A DNA stretch of 64,000 nucleotides from Desmonostoc geniculatum HA4340-LM1 (lineage in GTDB: Bacteria; Cyanobacteriota; Cyanobacteriia; Cyanobacteriales; Nostocaceae): NCBI GenBank assembly GCA_019359545.1, contig JAHHHB010000028.1:1-64000 (forward strand). Direction: 5' to 3'. This document shows positions 43,136 through 52,313 of this stretch, in pieces. The notes under the pieces were generated by a model that was not told the origin of the DNA, did not search any database, and was given only the letters and a program-made list of their open reading frames with translations. Position 1 is the first letter of the stretch, and every line of letters begins with the position of its first letter. Made by a program: the position numbers and the translations under genes.

Positions 43136-44548
43136 ATGAGTTTGATTTTTTGGTGTGTAAATTCTACCTGGATTGTCTTGGCAATTGCTATTTTTTTTCC
43201 AACTTTAACAAGTGCAACAACTCCCCCAAAACCACAAAATTCCTCAAGTTCTTTACAGGTTCCTGATTCTCTCAATCCCAATCCCAATCCTCTACAATTT
43301 CCTACCAAGCCGGAGGAAGTGAAGGTTCAGCAAACTGTGTCAATTAGTTTGACACAAGCCTTGGAATTAGCACAACGCAATAATCGAGATTTACAAATAG
43401 CCATCTTACAACTAGAACGCAGTCGTTCTGCACTCCGCGAATCTCAAGCTGCCTTATTTCCTACTCTTGGAATCAACGGAAATCTGACTAACAGTGGTAA
43501 TGGTTTTAGGAGCAATTCATCTCAAGCTAGCACTTCTTTTAATGGTTCAGCACAACTGAATTATGATTTGTATACCTCTGGTAACCGAGAAGCTACTATC
43601 CAAGCAGCCGAAGAACAGTTACGGATAGATGAATTAAATGTTGAAAGCAGCTCTCTGGAAATTCAACTGAATGTCACGACTCAATATTATGATTTGCTAC
43701 AGGCAGATGAACAAGTACGAATTAATCAGTCTGCTGTAGATAATGCTCAAGCTAGTTTGCGGGATACTGAAGCTAGAGAAAACGCTGGAGTGGGTACGGG
43801 ATTTGATGTACTGCAAGCTCAGGTAAATTTAGCTAACGCTCAACAAGAACTGACTAATGCTATTTCCCAACAGCAAATCGCCCGTCGTCAGTTAGCAACT
43901 ACCTTAAGTTTAGCCCAATCAGTTAATATCACTGCCTCAGATCCTGTAGAAATAGCAGGGCTTTGGCAGCCGACACTGGAAGAAACGATTATCCAAGCTT
44001 TTCAAAATCGTCCAGAATTGCAACAACAATTAGCACAACGTAATATTAGCGAGCAACAGCGACGACAGGCACTTTCACAGTTGGGACCGCAAATTAGTCT
44101 AGCAGGTAGCTACAGCGTGCGCGATCGCTATGATGATGGCGTTAGTTCTAGTGATAGCTATTCTGTGGGACTGCAAGCAAGTTTAAATTTGTTTGATGGG
44201 GGAGCAGCAAGAGCGCGTGCGGCTCAATCGAAAGCTAATATTGCGATCGCAGAAGTTCAATTTGCAAGCCAGCGTGACCAAATTCGCTTTAATGTAGAAC
44301 AGTACTATTCTCAATTACAATCCAATTTAAATAATGTGCAGACTTCTAGTGTGGCTTTAAATCAAGCTACCCAGGCTTTGGATCTAGCCAGGTTGAGATT
44401 CCAAGCTGGTGTCGGGACTCAAACAGAGGTAATTGCTGCGGAAAACGATCTCACAAGAGCAGAAGGAAATCGAGTCACAGCTATCTTGGATTACAATCGC
44501 GCTCTAGCAAATTTACAAAGATCCGTCACTTCCAGGGCTTCACGCTAA
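43136..44548 (+). CDS. TolC-family outer membrane efflux protein
   Basis: The 470-residue protein has an N-terminal signal sequence (IVLAIAIFFPTLTSA), a Pro/Asn-rich linker and two TolC repeats. Repeat 1 opens SLTQALELAQRNNRDLQIA; each has the alternating coiled-coil and strand pattern, including LNYDLYTSGNREATI and LNLFDGGAARARAAQ. It would form the outer membrane channel of the MacA/MacB-like system upstream. The start at 43136 follows spacer repeats. The in-frame start at 42998, overlapping the ATPase stop, reads through repeat DNA and is unlikely. Confidence 0.9.
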   Translation: MSLIFWCVNSTWIVLAIAIFFPTLTSATTPPKPQNSSSSLQVPDSLNPNPNPLQFPTKPEEVKVQQTVSISLTQALELAQRNNRDLQIAILQLERSRSALRESQAALFPTLGINGNLTNSGNGFRSNSSQASTSFNGSAQLNYDLYTSGNREATIQAAEEQLRIDELNVESSSLEIQLNVTTQYYDLLQADEQVRINQSAVDNAQASLRDTEARENAGVGTGFDVLQAQVNLANAQQELTNAISQQQIARRQLATTLSLAQSVNITASDPVEIAGLWQPTLEETIIQAFQNRPELQQQLAQRNISEQQRRQALSQLGPQISLAGSYSVRDRYDDGVSSSDSYSVGLQASLNLFDGGAARARAAQSKANIAIAEVQFASQRDQIRFNVEQYYSQLQSNLNNVQTSSVALNQATQALDLARLRFQAGVGTQTEVIAAENDLTRAEGNRVTAILDYNRALANLQRSVTSRASR

Positions 44549-44675
44549 AGTCAAATCAAGAAGCTGTATCCCCATATTTATCTATAACAATCCTCAATAA
44601 TTCATGAGAAACAACCAAGGACAAATGACCAATGACAAAGGACAGTCAACACGAAAATTTTCACAAATCAAATAG

Positions 44676-45347
44676 GATTGCTATAGATATTGGTGGTACG
44701 ATCGCCAGTTTAGCATCTACGGTTTTAATGCCTCTCGTCGTCTAGTTGGGCAGCTAGAAGCTAAGGTTTTTCAGGAAAAAAATGCTCAAACTTTGCTCAC
44801 GGATAATATGCAGGGTTTATTAAATGCAAAACAGCAATATCAACAGGCTGCAACGGTAACCGATCGAAAAACTGCGATCGCTGCTTGGCAAACAGCACTA
44901 AATCAATTAGAGCAAATTCCTGGTCAAACTCTAGCAGGAAAAAGCGCACAAAATCAAATAGATGCCTACAAGCGTGAGTTTCAGGAAGTTGTGGGATTAG
45001 CCGCAGGGAATGAACGCATCAGTGCGTTAATCACAGCAGCGCGGCAATTTTCCTGGCAAGCTGCCAAAGCTGGTCAAAATCCGCCCCACGCTGTCAGTGA
45101 ATGGCGGCAGATAGAACATTTATGGGAAGAAGCTATTGAACGGCTCAAAGAGGTTCCCACAAAAGATGTAGCTGGTTATACCGAAGCACAACAGTTACTG
45201 GCAATTTATGAGAGTAATTTAGGGCAAGTTAAAGTCAGACGGCAAGCTGAAGCAGATGCTGTGGAGGCTTTATCAGCAGCACGAGGAGAAAGACTTACTG
45301 CAACTTCCCCTTTGCCTCTTCTGCCCAATCCCCATTTTACGGGGTAG
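44676..45347 (+). pseudogene. Truncated coiled-coil protein gene, ends replaced by repeats
   Basis: An open frame without a proper start runs from a TAG at 44673 through WWYDRQFSIYGFNASRRLVG and a long helical region (NAKQQYQQAATVTDRKTAIA, EQIPGQTLAGKSAQNQIDAY) to about residue 205. The last 18 residues (RLTATSPLPLLPN) come from spacer-repeat DNA. Its 5' edge abuts CAAATAGGATTGCTATAG, identical in type to the right end of the element at 15357-15490. It looks like the middle of a larger cyanobacterial protein cut on both sides. Its tail overlaps the stop of the convergent DUF389 gene by 11 bp. Confidence 0.6.
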
Positions 45348-46338
45348 GTTCGGAACGTCGAATTTCTTCTACCTGACCGACTTCAAAAATTAGCGTGAAT
45401 CGTTGCCCCATTTCTCGTTGGATAAATTCTTCTAATAGCTCTATTTGTCGAGGCGTGACTGGTTCCCTTGCTCGGACGCTCAAACGCACTTCTGGCGGAT
45501 TTGCCAACCAGTTGGTATTACTGTTAAGCAACTGCAATCGCCCAAAGGTGACGGTGCGGTTCAATAATGCTTTTCGCAAGCTGGTTTCTAGTTGTGCTTG
45601 TCGTACAAGTCGGGCAAAGCTTACACCCAAGGGAATTACCAGGATAGCTGTCAAAGCCATAGTCCAAATTAAAGGACGACGTGCCCGCGCCATTGAAGTG
45701 TAACCAGCTACCAAGAATGTCACCATACAGGAGAGAGCAATACCGAGTAAGTTCGTGAGGTAGAGTAAAGTTGCTCCTAAGCTGAGTGACCAATTTCCTT
45801 GCGCCAAGCCTAAACCAATGACACAAATGGGGGGCATGAGAGCAACTGCGATCGCAGTTCCCGCCACGGTACCAGAGATTTTCGGTTCAATCTTACCGTA
45901 GGCACTGATACCACCAGCCGCTACCGCAATTCCCAAATCTAATAATGTTGGCCTGGAACGAGCCAGAATTTCACTACCGTACCTGGGCAACCCCACCAGC
46001 CAACCCAGAGAACAAGCGATCGCCACTGCTAATAATGTGCCTACTGCTACAGCAATTATCCCCTTGCGGAACAAGGTAATATCTGCTTGTAAAGCACCAA
46101 AAGCTAAACCCCGAATTGGTAACATTAGAGGAGCAATAATCATTGCGCCAATAATCACAGCCGCACTGTTGGACAATAAACCAAAAGTTGCGATCGCACA
46201 AGAGCTAACGATCAAAATTATGTAAGCTGAGTCTAGGGTTGATTCTGCTAGCAACTCTGTTTGTAGCTGTTGGAGTTGTTCCGGTTGGGAACCCCGACGG
46301 CGGAAATTTTTAAACCGGTCTCGAATGTTGCTACCCAA
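45337..46338 (-). CDS. DUF389 family membrane protein
   Basis: The 333-residue protein has about six membrane helices and the DUF389 signature ILIVSSCAIATFGLLSNSAAVIIGAMIIAPLM, plus RSRPTLLDLGIAVAAGGISAYG and AGTAIAVALMPPICVIGLGL. The C-terminal 90 residues form a soluble domain. Function is unknown. Some relatives are suggested to be ion or small-molecule transporters. It is divergent from the Na+/H+ antiporter gene, with about 100 bp between the starts. Confidence 0.9.
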   Translation of the reverse strand: MGSNIRDRFKNFRRRGSQPEQLQQLQTELLAESTLDSAYIILIVSSCAIATFGLLSNSAAVIIGAMIIAPLMLPIRGLAFGALQADITLFRKGIIAVAVGTLLAVAIACSLGWLVGLPRYGSEILARSRPTLLDLGIAVAAGGISAYGKIEPKISGTVAGTAIAVALMPPICVIGLGLAQGNWSLSLGATLLYLTNLLGIALSCMVTFLVAGYTSMARARRPLIWTMALTAILVIPLGVSFARLVRQAQLETSLRKALLNRTVTFGRLQLLNSNTNWLANPPEVRLSVRAREPVTPRQIELLEEFIQREMGQRFTLIFEVGQVEEIRRSEPTP

Positions 46339-46439
46339 GACCTTCCTCCTTAATATGCATTAAAGTCTTACATTAATCTAGTGTCATCTGAAAAATGCTC
46401 AGATGAGCAGAAGTACAAAATTCTACCAGGAATCTTCTT

Positions 46440-48011
46440 ATGGTACTTGAAGGTGTGATCGCCGAGGAAGTTATTACCAATAATCTCAAGCAATTTCTGT
46501 TGGTACTTTCGGTGTCTTTAGGTGTGGCGACACTACCGCAGATATTTAGCTGGTTCCGCCAGATACCTTACACCTTACTGTTGGTGATTGTTGGCTTAGG
46601 GTTGGCCTTTGCCGATGTTCGTTTGGTCACCCTTTCCCCGGAATTAATTTTGTTCATTTTTTTGCCACCGTTGTTGTTTGAAGCTGCGTGGAATTTGAAA
46701 TGGTCGGAACTGAAGCGGGATTTAGTACCAATTTGCTTGTATGCAATTTTGGGGGTAGTGATTACAATAGCAGGTGTGGCGATCGCTCTCAATCAAGTTG
46801 TTGGTGTCTCGGTAACCACAGCTTTACTCATCGCAGCCAGTTTATCTGCTACCGACCCTGTTTCTGTCACCGCTTTGTTCCGCGAACTCGGCGTAGGTAG
46901 TCGTCTTGTCACCTTAATGGAAGGCGAAAGTTTGTTCAATGATGGCATGGCGGTAGTTGCCTTTGGTTTTTTGGTATCCCTGTCTTTGGGAACTGTAGAA
47001 TTAGAATTCCAGCCAATCTTAGTTGAGTTTTTTAAAGTTGTCGGCATCGGTATTGCAGTAGGAGCTTTCATTGGATTTGGTATTTCCTACCTTACCCAGC
47101 GCTTCGATTTGCCTTTGGTAGAACAATCCTTAACTTTGGTTTCCGCTTACGGCACTTACCTAATTATTGAAGATTTAGGCGGTTCTGGAGTCATTGGGGT
47201 TGTAACCACAGGTTTGATTTTGGGTAACTTTGGCTCTCGTATCGGGATGAATCCCCGCACCCGCGTTATTGTTTCCGAGTTCTGGGAATTTTTGGCGTTT
47301 TTTGTTAACTCCATTGTCTTCCTATTGATTGGTGACCAAATACGCTTTGTGAGTTTGGGAGAAAACCTGCAAATCATTCTGGTGACAGTGGGAGCAATGA
47401 TTTTGATGCGGGGAGTTGCTATTTTTATTCTCAGTAAATTCAGTACTAGCATCACCAAATCGGAAATTTATTTACCAGAACAAACTATCTTATGGTGGGG
47501 TGGGCTACGCGGTTCCGTCTCCATCGCTCTGGCGTTGAGTGTACCGACAACACTACCAGAGCGAGAAAAAATCATTGCTACGGTGTTTGGGGTAGTTTTA
47601 TTTACTTTACTTGTGCAAGGTTTGACCATCAAACCTTTGCTAGAAAAACTGAATTTGCTAGGTAATGCACCCTTACGGGAGGAATATTTAGAATTGCTAG
47701 CCCGTAACGTTGCCCTAGAACGTGTTTTACAACACCTCCAAGCAGATAAACGCCCTGGTATTGACCCAGAATTTCGCCGTTACCAGGAGAAACTCATCCA
47801 AGGCGAACTTGCAAATTTACAAGCCAAAATTGACAAATTACAACATGAGTATCCTAATCTTCAAAGCTTTACTACTGAACAATTTCGAGGAGAATTGTTG
47901 GCAATTGAAGCAGATACTTATGCAGAATTTGTCAAGTCAGGTCGGTTAAATAAAGAACTCGCTTCCTTGCTTGAAGATGTTTTGCAAAATGGCTATCAAA
48001 AAGAAGCTTAA
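46440..48011 (+). CDS. Na+/H+ antiporter, CPA1 family
   Basis: The 523-residue protein has about twelve membrane helices in its first 400 residues and the CPA1 motifs: LFIFLPPLLFEAAWNL-like LILFIFLPPLLFEAAW, the ion-binding pair in SATDPVSVTALF, and MEGESLFNDGMAVVAF. The C-terminal 110 residues are a soluble helical tail. It probably exchanges external protons for internal Na+ and helps pH and salt tolerance. The start follows closely after GGAATC, with no strong ribosome binding site. Monocistronic. Confidence 0.92.
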   Translation: MVLEGVIAEEVITNNLKQFLLVLSVSLGVATLPQIFSWFRQIPYTLLLVIVGLGLAFADVRLVTLSPELILFIFLPPLLFEAAWNLKWSELKRDLVPICLYAILGVVITIAGVAIALNQVVGVSVTTALLIAASLSATDPVSVTALFRELGVGSRLVTLMEGESLFNDGMAVVAFGFLVSLSLGTVELEFQPILVEFFKVVGIGIAVGAFIGFGISYLTQRFDLPLVEQSLTLVSAYGTYLIIEDLGGSGVIGVVTTGLILGNFGSRIGMNPRTRVIVSEFWEFLAFFVNSIVFLLIGDQIRFVSLGENLQIILVTVGAMILMRGVAIFILSKFSTSITKSEIYLPEQTILWWGGLRGSVSIALALSVPTTLPEREKIIATVFGVVLFTLLVQGLTIKPLLEKLNLLGNAPLREEYLELLARNVALERVLQHLQADKRPGIDPEFRRYQEKLIQGELANLQAKIDKLQHEYPNLQSFTTEQFRGELLAIEADTYAEFVKSGRLNKELASLLEDVLQNGYQKEA

Positions 48012-48281
48012 AAAGTAATAGGGTTTAGAAACGTAGACAATCAGAGGGGAGCTTCCCTGAGAGTAAGCTGCTGTGCTTTTAATTTGCACTTTGAGGCAGC
48101 AGAGGGGCAGAGGAGCAGAGGAGAGGGTTTGCAGGTTTTACCTAAAAGATGATAATGCAACTTGTAGGCGCGACAGCTTAATACAAATTTGAAAAAGAAA
48201 ACAGGGTTAAGAGGACGTTTGAAAAGTTTACGCGTTACGCCAAAGGCTAACGCATCGCTTTATTTAGTGAATTGTATTGCT
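48012..48281. other. Spacer between convergent genes
   Basis: It contains a GCAGAGGGGCAGAGGAGCAG low-complexity run and the TACGCGTTACGCC/GGCTAACGC imperfect repeat. No gene or clear terminator. Confidence 0.5.
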
Positions 48282-49961
48282 TTATAACTGACCGTATTTT
48301 TCTAAATTTTCCTGAATTATATCTCGTATTCTTTTAGCTAAACTTCCACGCTTGAAAAACCAAAGAACATTGAGAGCAGTACGGGTAAAACCATCGTTTA
48401 TAGATTGATTAATCAGGCGAGGAACAACAACCTGGATACGTTCTTGAATTTGTTTTTCGAGAGATTTAAAGTTTTCTTTTTGATATTTAGGCCAAGGCGG
48501 CAGATTAATTTCTTTTTTTGCCGAACCAATAAGAGGAATAATTGGCAAGAAGGTATCTTGTTGTCCTTCTTTTTCAACCTGCAATTGGGGATTTGTTTTG
48601 AGCGCTTCTGACCATGAATCGAATAGTGGATTAGCAGCTGGTAAAACAAAATACTTCTCGATAAATCTTTGGCAATTGCGACGACCAAGTATATAGTCGT
48701 GATGGCGAAATTCTTGGGATAAGAAACCACCAAAAGCATTGAGGCTACCACAAGCTAGAGGTTTTCTACCTTGGTTATCACTGCGTTCAGGGGCAATTAA
48801 AAAACGACTGTAAACATCTTCATCCAACGCCAGAATTAACTCATCAACTTTGAATCTATTTTGATTGATAAAGCTCTGAAAGATCCGCGATATGATGTTA
48901 AATAAATTACTCTCTGGATTTACTGCATCCACGTCATTAGGAAATGGATCTATTAACAAAGTAGCTCTATTTGCTTGCTCTCCATCGCGGGGATTGCGCT
49001 GTTGATTACCTCGCAGCGCCAAGCGAACAAGTTCTATCGGTTCGTTGCTAATAATCCCACCATCTACTGTTACAAACTTATAGGAACCTTGACTAACTAA
49101 ATCTTTGTCAGGACTGATAGAACGATACTCTGAACATGTACCCGTTACCATTGGGTTACGAGTTGGTACTTCCCACTTGCATTTTTCGTATTCATCGATA
49201 CTAGTCCGCTCAAGTTGACGAGGAGGAAATCCCACAGGAAACGCACTGCTGGCTAATGCAGAATTAATCAGTATTTTCCAATTACTGATATCAATTTTAT
49301 CTGGTGTCAGAGCGATCGCATTTTCAATCTCACCACTATTTTCCCCTATGGCAAAATGCATGAAATCTGCATGTTTAACCATAGTATGTCCTTTGACTCT
49401 GGAATCGCCTCCTTGAGCTTTAATTAAATAAGGAACGCCACGCAGGTTAGTAATACACAAATAAATCTCAAATGGATCGTCAATGTAAGGTCGTTTTTTG
49501 CCTGTAGATTTTAACTTCAGAACATCTTTCCCAAGATCGTCAAGAATAGTAGAATCAAGAAATGACAAAACAGGGGCTTTTGGATTCTCCAAATCTTGAG
49601 TCTTTAAAAGTTCAGAAATGTCTATTCTTTGTACCCAACTTTCATAAAGTTTATTCTTCACCGGATTGTTCAATGGATATCCAATTACAGGGGTGATATC
49701 GCTATGTAATGACGATGCCGTAATCGCAGCAACAATCGCACCTGCGGATGCTCCAGACATCGCCTTAATCAAAACATCATGGGGTGGAATTTCCCATTGT
49801 GAAAAATCATCACCATACTGCTCTTGCTGCTTTGCTTTTTGCTCATACCACTGATCTAAAGCTTCAAAAAGAAAGTCAATTACACCAGAAGTGTATGCAC
49901 CTGCTGAGACAGCACCAGCCATAACTAAACCAATCTCAAAATGTGGTAATTTACCTTCCAT
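48282..49961 (-). CDS. Patatin-like phospholipase
   Basis: The 559-residue patatin-family lipid hydrolase has its nucleophile Ser in the GASAG elbow of IKAMSGASAGAIVAAI and the dyad Asp in FVTVDGGIISNEP. The N-terminal oxyanion segment reads GLVMAGAVSAGAYTSGVIDF, slightly different from the usual GGGxRG. It would release fatty acids from membrane lipids. It is downstream of the GMC, catalase-like and dioxygenase-like genes, all minus strand. A hairpin after the GMC gene may separate its transcript. That context suggests it supplies a fatty acid substrate. Confidence 0.88.
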   Translation of the reverse strand: MEGKLPHFEIGLVMAGAVSAGAYTSGVIDFLFEALDQWYEQKAKQQEQYGDDFSQWEIPPHDVLIKAMSGASAGAIVAAITASSLHSDITPVIGYPLNNPVKNKLYESWVQRIDISELLKTQDLENPKAPVLSFLDSTILDDLGKDVLKLKSTGKKRPYIDDPFEIYLCITNLRGVPYLIKAQGGDSRVKGHTMVKHADFMHFAIGENSGEIENAIALTPDKIDISNWKILINSALASSAFPVGFPPRQLERTSIDEYEKCKWEVPTRNPMVTGTCSEYRSISPDKDLVSQGSYKFVTVDGGIISNEPIELVRLALRGNQQRNPRDGEQANRATLLIDPFPNDVDAVNPESNLFNIISRIFQSFINQNRFKVDELILALDEDVYSRFLIAPERSDNQGRKPLACGSLNAFGGFLSQEFRHHDYILGRRNCQRFIEKYFVLPAANPLFDSWSEALKTNPQLQVEKEGQQDTFLPIIPLIGSAKKEINLPPWPKYQKENFKSLEKQIQERIQVVVPRLINQSINDGFTRTALNVLWFFKRGSLAKRIRDIIQENLEKYGQL

Positions 49962-49996
49962 ATTTAAATTCCTTATTGTTAAAAATTGAGAATTCA

Positions 49997-50039
49997 GAAT
50001 TCAGAATGGGCTACGCCCCGCTGCGCTAACAGAATTCAG
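49997..50039. repeat. 43-bp dispersed repeat (GAATTCAGAATGGGCTACG)
   Basis: It matches 59069-59111 with one mismatch. Short flanking repeats GAATTCAG bracket a GGGCTACGCCCCGCTGCGC core. Non-coding. Confidence 0.75.
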
Positions 50040-50157
50040 GTGTCAAAATAATTAAAGAATCAGGATAAAATTTGATGAATGAATAGAATTTAATTCACCT
50101 GCGCCAGATTTTTAATCCAAAATCCAAAATCCAAAATCTAAAATTACCATCAGATAA

Positions 50158-50185
50158 GTAGGGTAGCACTGCTGTGCTACCCTAC
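50158..50185 (-). terminator. Palindrome after the GMC oxidoreductase gene
   Basis: A 28-bp palindrome (half-site GTAGGGTAGCACTG, one central mismatch) lies 6 bp beyond the stop at 50192. It is the same family as 33358-33385. Probable terminator or attenuator before the patatin gene. Confidence 0.6.
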
Positions 50186-50191
50186 TTATTT

Positions 50192-52150
50192 CTATACCTC
50201 ATGTAATTCGGAAATGGTATTAGTTGCAGCGTGTTGTAAAATAACATCGCTGGCTTTTTCACTAATCATGTATATGGACATCACAATAAAAAATCCAGGA
50301 ATAAAAGGAAACACAGATGCATCTACCACGCGTAAATTCTGTGTTCCATATACACGGAATTCACTATCTAAGACTGCCGTTTTATCATCTTTGCGTCCAA
50401 TTTTACAAGTTCCACAAGCGTGATGTCCCCATGCTTCATCTTTGATAAATTGCTTAATTTCATGTTGTTCATCTATACTTTTGTTCGGTAGCAACTCCGC
50501 CTTTGTGAACAACTGAGTACGCTTTGTCAAGCGTCTAACAAATTCTACTCCCTCGACAATAGATAGTAAGTCTTGTTCGTTGACATCGTTACCTTCATCG
50601 AAGTATTTAAAATTAATTTCTGGAACATCTTTAGGGTCAGTTGTTCTGAGTGTGACAGAACCGGCTGTGTTGTTGGTATGAGCCTTGAGTACAGCCCAAG
50701 TAAAACAGTTTTTATACTTACCAATGTCTTCAGAATATTTGAGAAAATAACCTTTGAAAAAAGCTGGTAATCCAAAAATAAATAAGTCTGGTTCTGGTCT
50801 ATCTCCATGAGATTTCTTGATAATCCCTAACACCGCTCCATTAGTGACATATACACCTGATTTGGAACGATTCCATTCTAATAAACACGTATCAGTGATT
50901 TTCTTTCCTGGTTCTGGTTCGGTAAATGTACAATTATCCAGGATGCTAAAGTTTTGATTCATTTCACTCACTACACCCACTTCGTAGCGATCCTGTAAAT
51001 TCGTACCAACTCCCGGAAGATCTACCCGGACTTCTATTCCTAAATTAGTTAATTCTTCTTTCGGACCAATTCCAGATAATTTGAGTATTTGGGGAGTATT
51101 AAAAGCACCTCCAGACAAAATGACTTCTCTTTTAACAAACACCGTGTGGCTATCTTGGAAGCTATTTTCTGTTTTATCTGCTTGAGGATCTGCACGATAT
51201 ATGTGTTTACCTGCAAGATATTCTACGCCGATCGCAGTGTTGTTTTCATCGAACAAAACCTTGGTTACCAATGCATGAGTTTTCACAATTAATCGGTCGG
51301 GAAACTGGCGTTCAGTTTCTCGAATATATTCCCTTGTACCGGTGCGTTTTCCGTCCTTAACAGCAAGTGGAACAGAAAAGACACCTTCACCACTGACTTT
51401 GGTGATTTTCCAATCATTCGGATCTAAAAGCGTGTCTAAGAACTCCAGAGGATCTTTTTGGCGGAGTTTCAGAAAAGCTAAGATATTAGCCAAGAAACTC
51501 TTAAAAACTACCTTAATCACTTGGGGTAGACTTTTACCTTGTTCTCCTAAAGCTTGAACAGCAGATTTAACAATAACTTTTAGGAGTTGGCGATCGCGCA
51601 CAACTAACTTAGGATCTGCTAAGTTGGTTGTTAGCCAGCCATCAAAGCCGTGACGAGTCGGATTATCATTAGGATTAATGGGGCGATCGAGATAATTGCA
51701 GCGCTCCAACCTTTCAAAATACTTCCGCATATTATCGCTGTTCCAGGAAGCATCCCCTGTAATTTCTGCAATTTTGTCCCAGTCACTATTGTGAGGATAC
51801 ACCGTAATCATCGCATTATGACCAGTGCATCCCCCCAACATCCCGGCTCGCGGATACAGAATACCCTGATGCTCCGGGCTAAACTTAGAATCACGCTGCT
51901 GCTGTTCTTCATTGGAGTAGTGTTTAACAAAAAAATCCCACCTCAAATCATTATCTTCCGTCGCCCGCGCGTGAAAAGCTGGTACTGAGTAAGTATAGCG
52001 TTCTCTATCTTTGTCCTTTTCATCACGTAAAGGATCGCCACCTGCTTCTAGTAGCAAAACTTTGTAGCCTGCTTTCGCTAAATTCGCAGCTACCGGGCCT
52101 CCTCCAGCACCCGAACCAACAACAATATAATCGTACTCAGCTTCATTCAT
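50192..52150 (-). CDS. GMC family FAD-dependent oxidoreductase
   Basis: The 652-residue flavoenzyme has an N-terminal dinucleotide fold YIVVGSGAGGGPVAANLAKAG, the GMC motif region YPRAGMLGGCTGHNAM, VILSGGAFNTPQILKLSGIG (GMC signature 2) and the active-site His segment WGHHACGTCKIG. The C-terminal FAD contact is NLRVVDASVFPFIPG. GMC enzymes oxidise alcohols, including fatty alcohols and sterols. The neighbours are a dioxygenase-like peroxidase, a catalase-like protein and a phospholipase, so a hydroxylated fatty acid derivative is a plausible substrate. Confidence 0.93.
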   Translation of the reverse strand: MNEAEYDYIVVGSGAGGGPVAANLAKAGYKVLLLEAGGDPLRDEKDKDRERYTYSVPAFHARATEDNDLRWDFFVKHYSNEEQQQRDSKFSPEHQGILYPRAGMLGGCTGHNAMITVYPHNSDWDKIAEITGDASWNSDNMRKYFERLERCNYLDRPINPNDNPTRHGFDGWLTTNLADPKLVVRDRQLLKVIVKSAVQALGEQGKSLPQVIKVVFKSFLANILAFLKLRQKDPLEFLDTLLDPNDWKITKVSGEGVFSVPLAVKDGKRTGTREYIRETERQFPDRLIVKTHALVTKVLFDENNTAIGVEYLAGKHIYRADPQADKTENSFQDSHTVFVKREVILSGGAFNTPQILKLSGIGPKEELTNLGIEVRVDLPGVGTNLQDRYEVGVVSEMNQNFSILDNCTFTEPEPGKKITDTCLLEWNRSKSGVYVTNGAVLGIIKKSHGDRPEPDLFIFGLPAFFKGYFLKYSEDIGKYKNCFTWAVLKAHTNNTAGSVTLRTTDPKDVPEINFKYFDEGNDVNEQDLLSIVEGVEFVRRLTKRTQLFTKAELLPNKSIDEQHEIKQFIKDEAWGHHACGTCKIGRKDDKTAVLDSEFRVYGTQNLRVVDASVFPFIPGFFIVMSIYMISEKASDVILQHAATNTISELHEV

Positions 52151-52313
52151 AATTTTTCTTTATTCAAACCTCTAATTTATAAACCAATAAATTTCGTATA
52201 TTAAACTCTTTCTCTGCGCCTTTGCGCCTCTGCGTGAAAAAAAATCAATCAAAAATCATCCCCACTATCTACAGACGCGATTCATCGCGTCTCTACAAAA
52301 GCGCTATTTCCAT

